A stretch of DNA of 64,000 nt from Streptomyces lushanensis (lineage in GTDB: Bacteria; Actinomycetota; Actinomycetes; Streptomycetales; Streptomycetaceae), in contig NZ_MAUD01000086.1 of NCBI RefSeq assembly GCF_001700515.1, positions 37,537-101,536 of the forward strand, in the 5' to 3' direction. Below, in pieces: positions 20,450 through 29,396 of this stretch (its first letter is position 1; each line of letters starts with the position of its first letter). The notes below the pieces were generated by a model. The model was not told where the DNA came from and ran no database searches. It worked only from the letters and a program-made list of their open reading frames with translations. The translations under genes were made by a program, and so were the position numbers.

Positions 20450-20595
20450 ACAGCGCGTACGCAGGGCCGGCCGGCCTCTGGTCCCCATGGGGCCGGGGGT
20501 CGGCGGCGTTTCCGGCCGTACGCCGTGCCTTCGCGGGGCGGCGGCCGTACGCCGTGCCCTGCCCAGGCGCCGTGCATTTCACATGGTTGTCACCG

Positions 20596-20616
20596 TTGTA
20601 AGCTACTGCTTAGTAC
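20596..20616. promoter_or_regulatory. possible operator of the thioesterase gene
   Basis: Short inverted repeat TAAGC-TACT-GCTTA (20599-20612) in an AT-richer patch 30 nt before the start codon, in promoter position. Could bind a TetR-type repressor. Only 5-bp arms, so tentative. Confidence 0.3.
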
Positions 20617-20640
20617 AGTCCTCTTGTAGGATTGTCTTCC

Positions 20641-21483
20641 ATGGCACAGGCATCCATCGCGCCCATCGGGGACAGCGAGTTCGACCGCGGCACGGCCGTG
20701 ATCCGGCGTGGGCCGGGCGTCCACGACACGACGCTCCTCCCGGGCTGGACGATCATGAATGTCCTCAACGGCGGCTATCTGCTGGCACTGATCGGCCGCG
20801 CGCTCGGCGACACCCTGCCGCACGCGGACCCGTTCGCCGTCTCGGCCCACTACCTCACACCGTCGACGCCCGGTCCCGCCGTGGTCCGTACGGAGACCGT
20901 ACGGACCGGCCGTACGCTCTCCACCGGCCAGGCGTCCCTCTTCCAGACCGCCGAGGACGGCACCGAGGTCGAACGGATCAGGGTGCTCGCCTCGTACGGC
21001 GATCTGGACGCGCTGCCCGACGATGTGCGGACGGCGGCGAAGCCGCCCGCGATCCCGCCGTTCGAGCGCTGTGTCAGCTCCGCCGACGGGCCGCCGCCGC
21101 CCGGCGACTTCGCGATGATCGACCGGCTCGACCTGCGGCTGGACCCGGCGACGGTGGGCTGGGCCGTCGGTGCTCCGTCCGGGCTGGGCGAGATGCGCGG
21201 CTGGTTCCGGTTCGCGGACGGCCGGGACGCCGATCCGCTCGCGCTGCTGCTGGCCGTGGACGCGCTGCCGCCGACCGCGTTCGAGATGGGCCTCAACGGC
21301 TGGACCCCGACGGTCGAACTGACCGCCCACATCCGCTGCCGACCGGCGCCGGGCCCGCTCCGGGTCGCGCTCACCACCCGTAACCTGGCCGGCGGCTTCC
21401 TCGAGGAGGACGCGGAGATCTGGGACAGCGCGGACCGTCTGGTGGCCCAGTCCCGCCAACTCGCCCGTGCGCCGCGGGACTGA
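20641..21483 (+). CDS. TesB-like acyl-CoA thioesterase family protein
   Basis: 280 residues with a double hot-dog layout: N-terminal half has the loop [14 protein letters not shown] and [12 protein letters not shown]-terminal half resumes around [15 protein letters not shown]. Such actinobacterial proteins hydrolyse acyl-CoA thioesters, often without the canonical catalytic Asp of TesB, so the substrate is uncertain. ATG chosen with AGGA about 10 nt upstream; a TTG three codons earlier is possible. Monocistronic, with an AT-rich upstream patch. Confidence 0.8.
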   Translation: MAQASIAPIGDSEFDRGTAVIRRGPGVHDTTLLPGWTIMNVLNGGYLLALIGRALGDTLPHADPFAVSAHYLTPSTPGPAVVRTETVRTGRTLSTGQASLFQTAEDGTEVERIRVLASYGDLDALPDDVRTAAKPPAIPPFERCVSSADGPPPPGDFAMIDRLDLRLDPATVGWAVGAPSGLGEMRGWFRFADGRDADPLALLLAVDALPPTAFEMGLNGWTPTVELTAHIRCRPAPGPLRVALTTRNLAGGFLEEDAEIWDSADRLVAQSRQLARAPRD

Positions 21484-21592
21484 CGACCCGGCGGATCGCG
21501 GCCCCGGCGGGCGGTGGTACGCCCCGCGGGCGGTGGGCCGGTGCGGACCGGGGACGTGTACGGCTTCCCCGACTCGTAGAATCGAGTCCACC

Positions 21593-22756
21593 ATGGCATA
21601 CCTCGACCACGCCGCGACCACTCCGATGCTGCCGGAGGCGATCGAGGCGATGACCGCCCAGTTCGGCCTCGCCGGCAACGCCTCCTCGCTCCATGCCGCC
21701 GGGCGCCGGGCCCGTCGTACCGTCGAGGAGGCCCGCGAGACGCTCGCGGAGGCCCTCGGCGCACGGCCGAGCGAGGTGGTCTTCACCTCGGGCGGCACGG
21801 AGGCCGACAATCTCGCCGTGAAGGGCCTGTACTGGTCCCGCCGCGCCGCCGATCCGGCCAGGACCAGGGTGCTGGCCAGCCCGGTGGAGCACCACGCCGT
21901 CCTCGACGCCGTGAACTGGCTCGGCGAGCACGAGGGCGCGACCGTCGAGTACCTGCCGGTCGACGGCTACGGACGGGTGAGTCCCGGGACGCTGCGCGAG
22001 GCCATTGCGCGCGATCCCGGGAGTGTCGCCCTCGCCACCGTCATGTGGGCCAACAACGAGATCGGCACCATCCTGCCGGTCCGTGAACTGGCCGAGGTTG
22101 CGGCGGAGTTCGGTATTCCGCTGCACTCCGACGCCGTCCAGGCCTTCGGCCAGACGGAGCTGGACTTCGGTGCCTCGGGACTCGCCGCGATGACCGTCTC
22201 CGGACACAAGATCGGCGGCCCGTACGGCATCGGGGCGCTGCTGCTGGGCCGTGAGTACACCCCCGTACCCGTGCTGCACGGCGGTGGCCAGGAACGCCAT
22301 GTGCGCTCGGGCACCCTCGACGTGCCGGCGATCGCCGCGTTCTCCGTGGCGGGCAGGCTCGCCGCCGAACGGCAGGAGCGGTTCGCCCAGCACATCGGCG
22401 CGCTGCGGGACGAACTGATCGAGGCCGTACGGACGGCCGTCCCCGACGCCGTCCTCGGCGGCGATCCCGACCACCGCCTGCCCGCCAACGCGCACTTCAG
22501 CTTCCCCGGCTGCGAGGGCGACTCGCTGCTCCTGCTGCTCGACGCCCAGGGCATCGAGTGCTCGACGGGCTCGGCCTGCACGGCGGGTGTGGCGCAGCCC
22601 AGCCATGTGCTCCTCGCCACCGGCTGTGATCCCGATCTGGCCAGAGGCACGCTGCGCTTCTCCCTCGGCCACACCTCCACCAGGGAGGACGTGAAGGCGG
22701 TGGCGAAGGCCATCGGCCCGGCCGTCGAGCGGGCCAGAAGCGCCGGGCTCAGCTGA
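21593..22756 (+). CDS. cysteine desulfurase (NifS/IscS type)
   Basis: 387-residue PLP enzyme that takes sulfur from cysteine as an enzyme persulfide. PLP lysine in [10 protein letters not shown], catalytic Cys in the loop STGSACTAG (a short-loop group I signature), and N-terminal LDHAATTP are intact. The most likely sulfur acceptor is MnmA, encoded 0.8 kb downstream. No ribosome binding site is visible; instead TAGAAT (21577-21582) sits 10 nt before ATG, suggesting a leaderless or very short-leader transcript. Confidence 0.93.
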   Translation: MAYLDHAATTPMLPEAIEAMTAQFGLAGNASSLHAAGRRARRTVEEARETLAEALGARPSEVVFTSGGTEADNLAVKGLYWSRRAADPARTRVLASPVEHHAVLDAVNWLGEHEGATVEYLPVDGYGRVSPGTLREAIARDPGSVALATVMWANNEIGTILPVRELAEVAAEFGIPLHSDAVQAFGQTELDFGASGLAAMTVSGHKIGGPYGIGALLLGREYTPVPVLHGGGQERHVRSGTLDVPAIAAFSVAGRLAAERQERFAQHIGALRDELIEAVRTAVPDAVLGGDPDHRLPANAHFSFPGCEGDSLLLLLDAQGIECSTGSACTAGVAQPSHVLLATGCDPDLARGTLRFSLGHTSTREDVKAVAKAIGPAVERARSAGLS

Positions 22757-22783
22757 TCCCGGCGGTCCCGGCGCGCCTCCGTC

Positions 22784-23503
22784 TCAGGCCGTGCCCGTTC
22801 GCGCCGTGTCCGTGCCCGCCTCCCTGACCAGCCTCATGTAGAGGTCCCAGTCCCAGTACGGCCCGGGGTCCGTGTGGTCCGTGCCGGGGACCTCGACATG
22901 GCCGATGATGTGCTCCCGGTCCACCGGGATCCCGTAGCGCGCGCAGATCCCGGCGGTCAGCCGCGCCGACGAGCGGTACATCGCGTCCGTGAAGGACGCC
23001 TTCCGGTCCACCCATCCCTCGTGCTCGATGCCTATGGACCGCTCGTTGTACGCGCGATTGCCCGCGTGGTACGCCACGTCCAGCTCGCGGATCATCTGCG
23101 CCACATGGCCGTCCTTGCGCACCACGTAGTGCGAGGCGGCGCCGTGGGACGGGTCGCGGAAGACCTTGAGCGCCACCTGATAGCTGCCCTGGACGACATG
23201 GATCACCACGCGGTCCACCGCGTAGTCGTCGGGCCTGTCCGCCCGGCGCCAGTTCGCCGGAGAGGCCGCTATCCACTGCGCCCGCGCGTAATCCAGCTCA
23301 CCTTCCTTGCGGGGCTTGTCGATGCCCGGCACCCGCCACCACACACGCGAGACCTTCTCGCGTGCCAGCACGCCGCCGCCGATCAGCGCCGCCGCGCCGC
23401 CGATCAGCACCGTCCTGCGATTGATCTCGCCGGAATCCGCGGCCCTGCGATGGCGGCCCCTGCCGCCCGCGCCCCCGGCCGCGCCCGGTGTTTTCTCGCC
23501 CAT
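22784..23503 (-). CDS. Tat-exported N-acetylmuramoyl-L-alanine amidase
   Basis: 239 residues. N-terminal twin-arginine signal (NRRTVLIGGAAALIGGG) indicates export by Tat. The catalytic part is an Amidase_2/PGRP fold: IHVVQGSY, AYHAGNRAYNERSIGIEHEG and HIIGHVEVPGTDHTDPG supply the zinc-binding His residues and Asp. It should cleave the lactoyl-Ala bond in peptidoglycan. I start at ATG 23503 because it places the signal peptide properly. Inserted on the opposite strand between the cysteine desulfurase and mnmA. Shares its catalytic domain with the larger Sec-type amidase 1.3 kb to the right. Confidence 0.88.
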   Translation of the reverse strand: MGEKTPGAAGGAGGRGRHRRAADSGEINRRTVLIGGAAALIGGGVLAREKVSRVWWRVPGIDKPRKEGELDYARAQWIAASPANWRRADRPDDYAVDRVVIHVVQGSYQVALKVFRDPSHGAASHYVVRKDGHVAQMIRELDVAYHAGNRAYNERSIGIEHEGWVDRKASFTDAMYRSSARLTAGICARYGIPVDREHIIGHVEVPGTDHTDPGPYWDWDLYMRLVREAGTDTARTGTA

Positions 23504-23564
23504 GTGATCGTCAACGCAAACCGGGGCGACTCCGGTTCCCGCCTGGCCGTACTCTGGGGAGGCC

Positions 23565-24695
23565 ATGACACAGAATTCTCCGCGCCCACTCCGTGTGCTC
23601 GCCGCCATGTCGGGCGGCGTGGACTCCGCCGTCGCCGCCGCCCGTGCCGCCGAGGCAGGCCATGACGTCACCGGAGTACATCTGGCGCTCTCCGCGAATC
23701 CGCAGTCCTTCCGCACAGGCGCGCGCGGCTGCTGCACCATCGAGGACTCCCGCGACGCGCGCCGCGCGGCCGATGTGATCGGTATCCCGTTCTACGTGTG
23801 GGATCTCGCAGAACGCTTCCGTGAGGACGTGGTCGACGACTTCGTCGCCGAGTACGAGGCGGGCCGTACGCCCAATCCCTGTCTGCGCTGCAACGAGAAG
23901 ATCAAGTTCGCCGCGCTGCTCGACAAGGCGCTCGCCCTCGGCTTCGACGCCGTGTGCACGGGCCACTACGCCACGGTCGTCATCGGCGAGGACGGCACCC
24001 GGGAGCTGCACCGCGCCAGCGACATGGCCAAGGACCAGTCGTATGTCCTCGGCGTGCTGGACGAGCGGCAGCTCGCACACGCGATGTTCCCGCTCGGTGA
24101 CACCCTCACCACCAAGGACGAGATCCGCGCCGAGGCCGAGCGCCGTGGTCTGGCCGTGGCGAAGAAGCCCGACAGCCATGACATCTGCTTCATCGCGGAC
24201 GGCGACACCCAGGGCTTCCTCGCGAAGCGCCTGGGCCGGGCCGAGGGCGACATCGTGGACGAGTCCGGTACGAAGGTGGGCAGCCACGACGGCGCGTACG
24301 GCTTCACCATCGGCCAGCGCAAGGGCCTGCGCATCGGCCGTCCGGCCGCCGACGGCAAGCCGCGCTACGTGCTGGACATCTCGCCCGTCGACAACACCGT
24401 GACGGTCGGTCCGGCCGCCGCGCTCGACGTCGTGGCGCTGACGGCCGTCAGGCCCCGCTGGTGCGGTACGGCGCCCACGGGACCCGGCGGCTACACCGCC
24501 CAGTTGCGCGCCCATGGCGGTGAGACGGCGGTGACGGCGGAGCTGGCGGACGGCACGCTGCGGGTCAGTTTCGAGGAGCCGGTCCGCGGTGTCGCGCCCG
24601 GCCAGGCGATCGTGCTGTACGACGGCACGCGCGTGGTCGGCTCGGCCACGATCGCGACGACGACACGGCGGCCCACAGCGGCGCTCACCGGTTGA
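23565..24695 (+). CDS. mnmA: tRNA-specific 2-thiouridylase
   Basis: Adds sulfur to U34 of tRNA-Lys, Glu and Gln wobble positions, using ATP and a persulfide relay. 376 residues. PP-loop SGGVDSAV near the N-terminus; catalytic cysteines in [12 protein letters not shown] and [12 protein letters not shown]-terminal barrel domain starts around [12 protein letters not shown]. The Shine-Dalgarno GGGGAGG is just before the ATG. Divergent from the Tat amidase with a 61-bp shared gap. The cysteine desulfurase upstream is the probable sulfur source. Confidence 0.94.
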   Translation: MTQNSPRPLRVLAAMSGGVDSAVAAARAAEAGHDVTGVHLALSANPQSFRTGARGCCTIEDSRDARRAADVIGIPFYVWDLAERFREDVVDDFVAEYEAGRTPNPCLRCNEKIKFAALLDKALALGFDAVCTGHYATVVIGEDGTRELHRASDMAKDQSYVLGVLDERQLAHAMFPLGDTLTTKDEIRAEAERRGLAVAKKPDSHDICFIADGDTQGFLAKRLGRAEGDIVDESGTKVGSHDGAYGFTIGQRKGLRIGRPAADGKPRYVLDISPVDNTVTVGPAAALDVVALTAVRPRWCGTAPTGPGGYTAQLRAHGGETAVTAELADGTLRVSFEEPVRGVAPGQAIVLYDGTRVVGSATIATTTRRPTAALTG

Positions 24696-24697
24696 CG

Positions 24698-24776
24698 GAA
24701 CGGGCCGGCCTCTTCGAGGAAGGGCTCTTCGGCGCGACGGCTTCGAGGAGACCTCTTCGAGGAGACCGGCCCGTTC
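24698..24776. terminator. repeat-containing hairpin between convergent genes
   Basis: Outer 11-bp stem GAACGGGCCGG (24698-24708) / CCGGCCCGTTC (24766-24776). Inside are two copies of CCTCTTCGAGGA (24709-24720 and 24752-24763), each able to form a mini-hairpin, plus a partial third copy. Sits between the converging mnmA and amidase genes and probably ends mnmA transcription. Confidence 0.5.
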
Positions 24777-24822
24777 ACGGCTTCCGTCCGGTGCCGGGAG
24801 CGCTCGGCGGGGTGCGGCCGGT

Positions 24823-26406
24823 TCAGCGGCCGGACTGGAGCGCGGACCAGGTGGCCGCGCCGACGATGCCGTCCGCGGTCAGTCCGCGGCTGCTCTGGTA
24901 GTCACGCGCCGCCGTGGCCGTCCCCGGCCCGAACTGTCCGTCGATGGACACGGTCCGCCCGAGCGCGGCCGTCAGCGCGCGCTGGAGGCGCTCCACCACC
25001 GCGCCCGTGCTGCCCTCCCGTACCACGGCCGTGCTGCCCGCGGAGAGCAGCGCCGTCCATGTGCGGGCGCCGACGGCACCGTCGGCGGTGAGCCCGCGGG
25101 CGCTCTGGAAGGACCTGACCGCGTTCGCGGTCCGGGTGCCGAAGACGCCGTCCGCGGTGCCCGCGTCGTAGCCCTGCTGGTTCAGCAAGGTCTGGGCCGC
25201 CGTCACCTGGGCGCCGGTGGAACCACTCGTGAGGGTGGAGTACGAGGCGAAGTTGAGCTGCACGCCACCGCCGCCGCCGGAGCTGCCGCCCACGAGCTGC
25301 ATGTAGTAGTTCCAGTTCCAGTTCGGCCCCGGATCGGTGTGGTCGTTGCCCGGTACCTCGGCGTGGCCGACGACATGCGCGCGGTCCTTGGGTATGCCGT
25401 ACCGCTCGCACAGATACTTCGTCAGGGCGGCCGAGGAGCGGTACATGGCGTCGGTGAACCAGCTCGGGTCGGCGATGAAGCCCTCATGCTCGATGCCCAG
25501 ACTGGAGGAGTTGGCCGAGCGCGCGTGGTACGCGGTGTTGCTGTCACGGACCGTCTGGGTGATCGCACCGTCCGAGGAACGCACCACGTAGTGGGCGCTC
25601 ACCTGCGAGGACGCGTTCTGGAACCAGCTGATGGTCCCGGCGTACGAGCCCTGGGTGACATGGACGACCACGGTGCGGATCGACGCGCTGCGGCCGACGG
25701 CGTAGTTGGCCGCGTTGGCCGGGACCCAGGCGGCGGCGGGATAGTCGGGGCTGAGCGCGGCGCGCTCCCGGCCGCCGGCCGTGTCCGCCGCGTACCGGCC
25801 GCGCTCGGGCTCGACGGCGCGCGGCCGTACGGTGACCCGCTCGCCGCCCGCGACCTCCGCGGTGACGCCCTGCGCGAGGAGCGTGTAGACGGTGTCGGCG
25901 TACAGCCGCGCCGTGGCGGTGTCGGAGGCCCCGCCGTAACGGGCCACCACCGGATACCACTCGTCCACGCTGCGGCGCTCCGTGGCGTCCAGACCCAGCC
26001 CGTCGGCCAGCGAGCGCAGCACGGCCGCGCCGCCCCGGATGTTCGCCGCCGTGTCCGTACGCAGCCCGGCGCCCGGCTCACCGGTCAGCTCGGCGGCCTT
26101 CTCCAGCGTGCGGCTCCGCGGATTGCTCACCAGATGCATGACTCCGTAGCCGCCCGCCTGGCTCGGCTCACCGCGGTGTCCGTCGAGATGGGTCTCGCCG
26201 TACCCGACCGCCACCAGCAGGTCCCGTGGCACGCCGAACTCCGAGGCGGCGCGCGCGAAGGCCCGGCTCATGGAGTCGCGGTCCGCCGTGCCGACGGGAG
26301 CGGGCGCGGCGCCGGCGGGCTGGGCCGTGGCGACGAGCACCGCGGTGACCAGACCGCCGAGCGCGGACAGTGCCGCCCGTCTCCATGGCGTCGATCGTCG
26401 GTACAT
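24823..26406 (-). CDS. secreted amidase with two peptidoglycan-binding domains
   Basis: 527 residues. Sec signal peptide (RRAALSALGGLVTAVLVATAQPAGA). Residues about 40-170 resemble a lytic-transglycosylase-like or helical segment (GYGETHLDGH, GYGVMHLVSN). An Amidase_2 domain follows (VVHVTQGSY, AYHARSANSSSLGIEHEG, HVVGHAEVPGNDHTDPG), then a Gly-rich linker and two PG_binding_1 repeats (each with a GVFGTRTANAVRSFQ- or GQFGPGTATAARDYQ-type motif and a final TWTALLS or TWSALQS). Expected to be secreted and to trim cell-wall peptide stems. ATG preceded by AGGAGGAAGC. Confidence 0.9.
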   Translation of the reverse strand: MYRRSTPWRRAALSALGGLVTAVLVATAQPAGAAPAPVGTADRDSMSRAFARAASEFGVPRDLLVAVGYGETHLDGHRGEPSQAGGYGVMHLVSNPRSRTLEKAAELTGEPGAGLRTDTAANIRGGAAVLRSLADGLGLDATERRSVDEWYPVVARYGGASDTATARLYADTVYTLLAQGVTAEVAGGERVTVRPRAVEPERGRYAADTAGGRERAALSPDYPAAAWVPANAANYAVGRSASIRTVVVHVTQGSYAGTISWFQNASSQVSAHYVVRSSDGAITQTVRDSNTAYHARSANSSSLGIEHEGFIADPSWFTDAMYRSSAALTKYLCERYGIPKDRAHVVGHAEVPGNDHTDPGPNWNWNYYMQLVGGSSGGGGGVQLNFASYSTLTSGSTGAQVTAAQTLLNQQGYDAGTADGVFGTRTANAVRSFQSARGLTADGAVGARTWTALLSAGSTAVVREGSTGAVVERLQRALTAALGRTVSIDGQFGPGTATAARDYQSSRGLTADGIVGAATWSALQSGR

Positions 26407-26638
26407 GCTTCCTCCTGGGTCGGTCTGTTCGGCGGTCTCCGCGCGAGCGGAGGCGGGTCTACGCCCGTTGAACGACCAGACCTACCGGCCAGTCATGTAC
26501 ATGTCAAGTACGTCCAACTGTCGTTGTCGGTACCGAAGTTGGGCGATTCTCGCATCCTGCCACGCACATGCCGCCGCCCGCGCGCACCCGGCCCGGGAGC
26601 TTCCGGGCGCGCGGGGCGCGGGGCTCGGCGGAGGCGGA

Positions 26639-26688
26639 CCCAGGCCCTGTCCGGCGGGTCTTCGGGGATCAGCCGGACAGGCCCTGGG
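26639..26688. terminator. 17-bp hairpin overlapping the hydrolase stop codon
   Basis: Near-perfect inverted repeat (16 of 17 bp) between 26639-26655 and 26672-26688 with a 16-nt loop. The loop holds the hydrolase stop codon and the right arm encodes its last residues. The arms (CCTGTCCGG core, TCTTCG in the loop) resemble the ends of the 169-bp element at 35205-35373, so this may be an internally deleted copy now working as a terminator. Confidence 0.6.
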
Positions 26689-27469
26689 CCGCGAAGAACT
26701 CCCTCAGGACCGGCGCCAGCACATGCGGTGCCACATCGTGGGTCTGGCCCGTCAGGGTGCGATGGCGGCCCCGGGGCAGGGCCTTCGCCACCGATCTCGC
26801 CGCGTTCCGCAGCAGGACCGGGCTGCATCCGCCGTCCACGACCATCGAGCGGGTCCTGATGGACCTCAGCCGCTCCGCCGGGACCAGTCCCGGGCCCAGT
26901 ACCGCGTTGTCGTACGCGAGGGTCTGTGCGAGTGCTGTCAGATCCGGCCACATCGGTGACCGCCGTAATCCGCTGATCATCTCGGGCGCCACCCCGACGA
27001 CGGTCATGAACAGCTCGACCGCCTCGGCCCGTTGTCCTCCCGCCAGCAGCTCGGAGAGGCGCTCGGCGTAGGTCGCGTACTCCGCCAGATCGGCCGGGCC
27101 GGTGGCGTACGGCGGCTCGTAGACGGCGAGCTGGGTGACCGTCAGCCCGGCCGCCGCCGCCTCCAGTACGAGCGCGGCGCCCGAGGAGACGCCGTACACG
27201 GAGGCGCTGCCGCCCGCCTCCGCGATCAGGGCCGCCAGATCCTCTATCTCTCTCTCCACGGCGTACGGAGCGGTGTCACCGCTCGCGCCGCGCCCGCGCC
27301 GGTCGTATATGAGCACCTCGAAGACCGGCGCGAGCAGCTCGGCCAGCGGAGCCTGCGATTCCGCGGTGTTGAGCGCGCCACCGACCAGAATCACCGGTGG
27401 GCCCTCGCCCGTCCGCCGGTAAGCGATGGGGGTGCCGTCCCCCGATTTGGCAGTGCACACGTGGTCCAT
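26669..27469 (-). CDS. alpha/beta hydrolase
   Basis: 266 residues, alpha/beta-hydrolase fold. Nucleophile elbow G-V-S-S-G (VYGVSSGAALVLEAA), oxyanion region VILVGGALN, and a C-terminal His in GQTHDVAPHVLAP. YDRRGRGASGDT is typical of the family. Substrate not predictable. The start is uncertain: ATG 27469 or an in-frame GTG at 27487, neither with a clear Shine-Dalgarno. The final QGLSG and stop derive from the adjacent hairpin element. Confidence 0.82.
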   Translation of the reverse strand: MDHVCTAKSGDGTPIAYRRTGEGPPVILVGGALNTAESQAPLAELLAPVFEVLIYDRRGRGASGDTAPYAVEREIEDLAALIAEAGGSASVYGVSSGAALVLEAAAAGLTVTQLAVYEPPYATGPADLAEYATYAERLSELLAGGQRAEAVELFMTVVGVAPEMISGLRRSPMWPDLTALAQTLAYDNAVLGPGLVPAERLRSIRTRSMVVDGGCSPVLLRNAARSVAKALPRGRHRTLTGQTHDVAPHVLAPVLREFFAAQGLSG

Positions 27470-27569
27470 GGTGAGGCAGACCGGCACGCCGCGTACAACT
27501 CATCGCTCAACGGCGAGGATTTTCGCGGGTCCGCGTGCGGCCAGGGGCAGCCCCGGCCACGGCTTTCTC

Positions 27570-27899
27570 TCAGGCCGCGACGACTTCGGTGTCGTAGAAG
27601 CAGAAGTGGCCCTTGATCTGGGCGACTTCGGCCTTGGGCGTGGCGTAGCCCCAGACCAGATCCGCGGCGTCGGGCAGCGACCAGTAGGAGGCGTCGCCCT
27701 TGAACGGGCAGTGGGTGGTGGTCGCCGAGGGGGTCAGCAGCTCCGTGCGCACGTCCTCCGGCGGGAGGTAGTAGCGCACCGGACAGCCGGTCTCGCGCAG
27801 CACCAGCGGACTGCGGCTCTCGGCGAGCACCTGTCCGTCGCGTACGACGCGTACATGCTCGGTGCCCTGCTCGACGGTGATGGTGTGACCCGTGGCCAT
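27570..27899 (-). CDS. DUF427 protein
   Basis: 109 residues, a single DUF427 domain: opens with HTITVEQGTEHVRV, has the YYLPPEDV and THCPFKGDASYWSL motifs (C and surrounding residues conserved in the family) and ends HFCFYDTEVVAA. Function unknown; members are small beta-rich cytosolic proteins. ATG 27899 gives the family's normal length, and longer frames add an unconserved leader. Same strand as the hydrolase, 100 bp upstream of it. Confidence 0.85.
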   Translation of the reverse strand: MATGHTITVEQGTEHVRVVRDGQVLAESRSPLVLRETGCPVRYYLPPEDVRTELLTPSATTTHCPFKGDASYWSLPDAADLVWGYATPKAEVAQIKGHFCFYDTEVVAA

Positions 27900-28080
27900 G
27901 GTGATCGGTCCCTTCGGTGGTTCCCGGCTCATACGTTTCCCGGCTCGCGCCACTCTCCTCAGCAACGAACCGGCTCACAGTCTTCCCGGCGAGCGCGGCC
28001 TTCCGGCAGATTCCGGCCGGAGCGGCCTCCCGGTGGGCCCGACTTTTCCGCGGGGCCGGACCGCCCCTTACCGTTGCCGC

Positions 28081-28620
28081 ATGAATATCTGTGTCTTCCT
28101 CTCCGCCGCCGATCTCGACGAGCGCTACACCCGCCCGGCCCGTGAATTCGCCGAGCTGATCGGCAAGGGCGGCCACACCCTGGTGTGGGGCGGCTCCGAC
28201 AGCGGGCTGATGAAGGTCGTCGCCGACGGCGTGCAGGAGACGGGCGGCCGGCTGGTGGGGGTCTCGGTTGACTTCCTCGGCGAGTTCGTGCGGCCCGTCG
28301 CCGACGAGATGGTGATCGCCAAGGATCTCGCCGAGCGGAAGGCGCTGCTCCTGGCCAAGTCCGACGCGGTCGTGATCATGGTCGGGGGTACGGGCACGCT
28401 GGACGAGGCCACGGAGATCCTGGAGCTGAAGAAGCACGCCCTGCACACCAAGCCCGTCGTCCTGCTCAACACGGCCGGCTTCTACGACGGGCTGAAGCAG
28501 CAGTTCCGGCGGATGGACGAGGAGGGCTTCCTGCCCGTCCCGCTCACCGACCTGGTCTTCTTCGCGGAGGACGGAGTCGGCGCGCTGGCGTATCTGGAGG
28601 AGAGCGCGGGCGTGCGCTGA
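28081..28620 (+). CDS. LOG-family (TIGR00730) nucleotide phosphoribohydrolase
   Basis: 179 residues. Rossmann-like LOG fold with WGGSDSGLM near the N-terminus, the ERK segment (LAERKALLLAKSD) and the active motif at 101-108, here VGGTGTLDEATE rather than the usual PGGxGTxxE. LOG proteins remove ribose 5-phosphate from AMP-type or cytokinin nucleotides. The Pro to Val change lies in a loop, so activity is still plausible. TACCGT 6 nt before the ATG and no Shine-Dalgarno suggest a leaderless mRNA. Confidence 0.85.
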   Translation: MNICVFLSAADLDERYTRPAREFAELIGKGGHTLVWGGSDSGLMKVVADGVQETGGRLVGVSVDFLGEFVRPVADEMVIAKDLAERKALLLAKSDAVVIMVGGTGTLDEATEILELKKHALHTKPVVLLNTAGFYDGLKQQFRRMDEEGFLPVPLTDLVFFAEDGVGALAYLEESAGVR

Positions 28621-28706
28621 CCTGCCGGGAGGGCGAGCGCCCGGCCTTCCCGGAGGGCGGACGCGGGCGTGCGCCGGGCGGTCCTCGGTGATGCGACGAT
28701 GACCGC

Positions 28707-29396
28707 ATGGCTACCCATCTCATCACCGGTGCGGGCTCGGGCATCGGCGCCGCCGTCGCGCGCCGGCTGCACGAGCGCGGCGACGACCTGCTGCTTCTCG
28801 CCCGCGACGCCGGCCGCGCCAAGGAACTCGGCGCGGACTTCCCCGGCGCCCGTACGCTCGTCGGCGATCTCGCCGTCCCCGACAGACTCTCCTGGGCGCT
28901 CGCCCAGCAGCCGCTGCCCGACCGGCTCGACTCCCTGCTGCATATCGCGGGCGTGGTCGATCTCGGCCCGATCGCCGAGCTGACGCCCAAGGTCTGGCAG
29001 CACCAGCTCGCCGTCAATCTGATCGCTCCGGCCGAGCTGACCAGGCTCTTCCTGCCCCAGCTCCGGATCTCCCAGGGCCAGGTGATCTTCGTCAACTCGG
29101 GCGCCGGGCTCCACGCGCACGGCCAGTGGGGCGCGTACGCCGCCTCCAAGCACGGGCTCAAGGCGCTCGCCGACTCGCTGCGCCACGAGGAGATGGAGAA
29201 CGGCCTCCGGGTGAGCTCCGTCTATCCGGGCCGTACGGCGAGCCCCATGCAGGTCAAGGTCCATCAGCAGGAGGGCAAGGAGTACGACGCGGCGCGCTGG
29301 ATCGATCCCGGCTCGGTGGCCACGACGATCCTCGCCGCGCTCGATCTGCCGCGTGACGCGCGGATCGACGATCTGACCGTACGGCCGGGCCGATGA
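28707..29396 (+). CDS. short-chain dehydrogenase/reductase
   Basis: 229 residues, classical SDR: cofactor motif TGAGSGIG at the N-terminus, an acidic-residue motif VGDLA, catalytic Ser in VNSGAG and YAASK (Tyr-x-x-x-Lys). The C-terminus is short. Specificity unknown. Its stop overlaps the ATG of the methionine synthase-like gene by 4 nt (ATGA), so the pair is translationally coupled. Confidence 0.87.
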   Translation: MATHLITGAGSGIGAAVARRLHERGDDLLLLARDAGRAKELGADFPGARTLVGDLAVPDRLSWALAQQPLPDRLDSLLHIAGVVDLGPIAELTPKVWQHQLAVNLIAPAELTRLFLPQLRISQGQVIFVNSGAGLHAHGQWGAYAASKHGLKALADSLRHEEMENGLRVSSVYPGRTASPMQVKVHQQEGKEYDAARWIDPGSVATTILAALDLPRDARIDDLTVRPGR

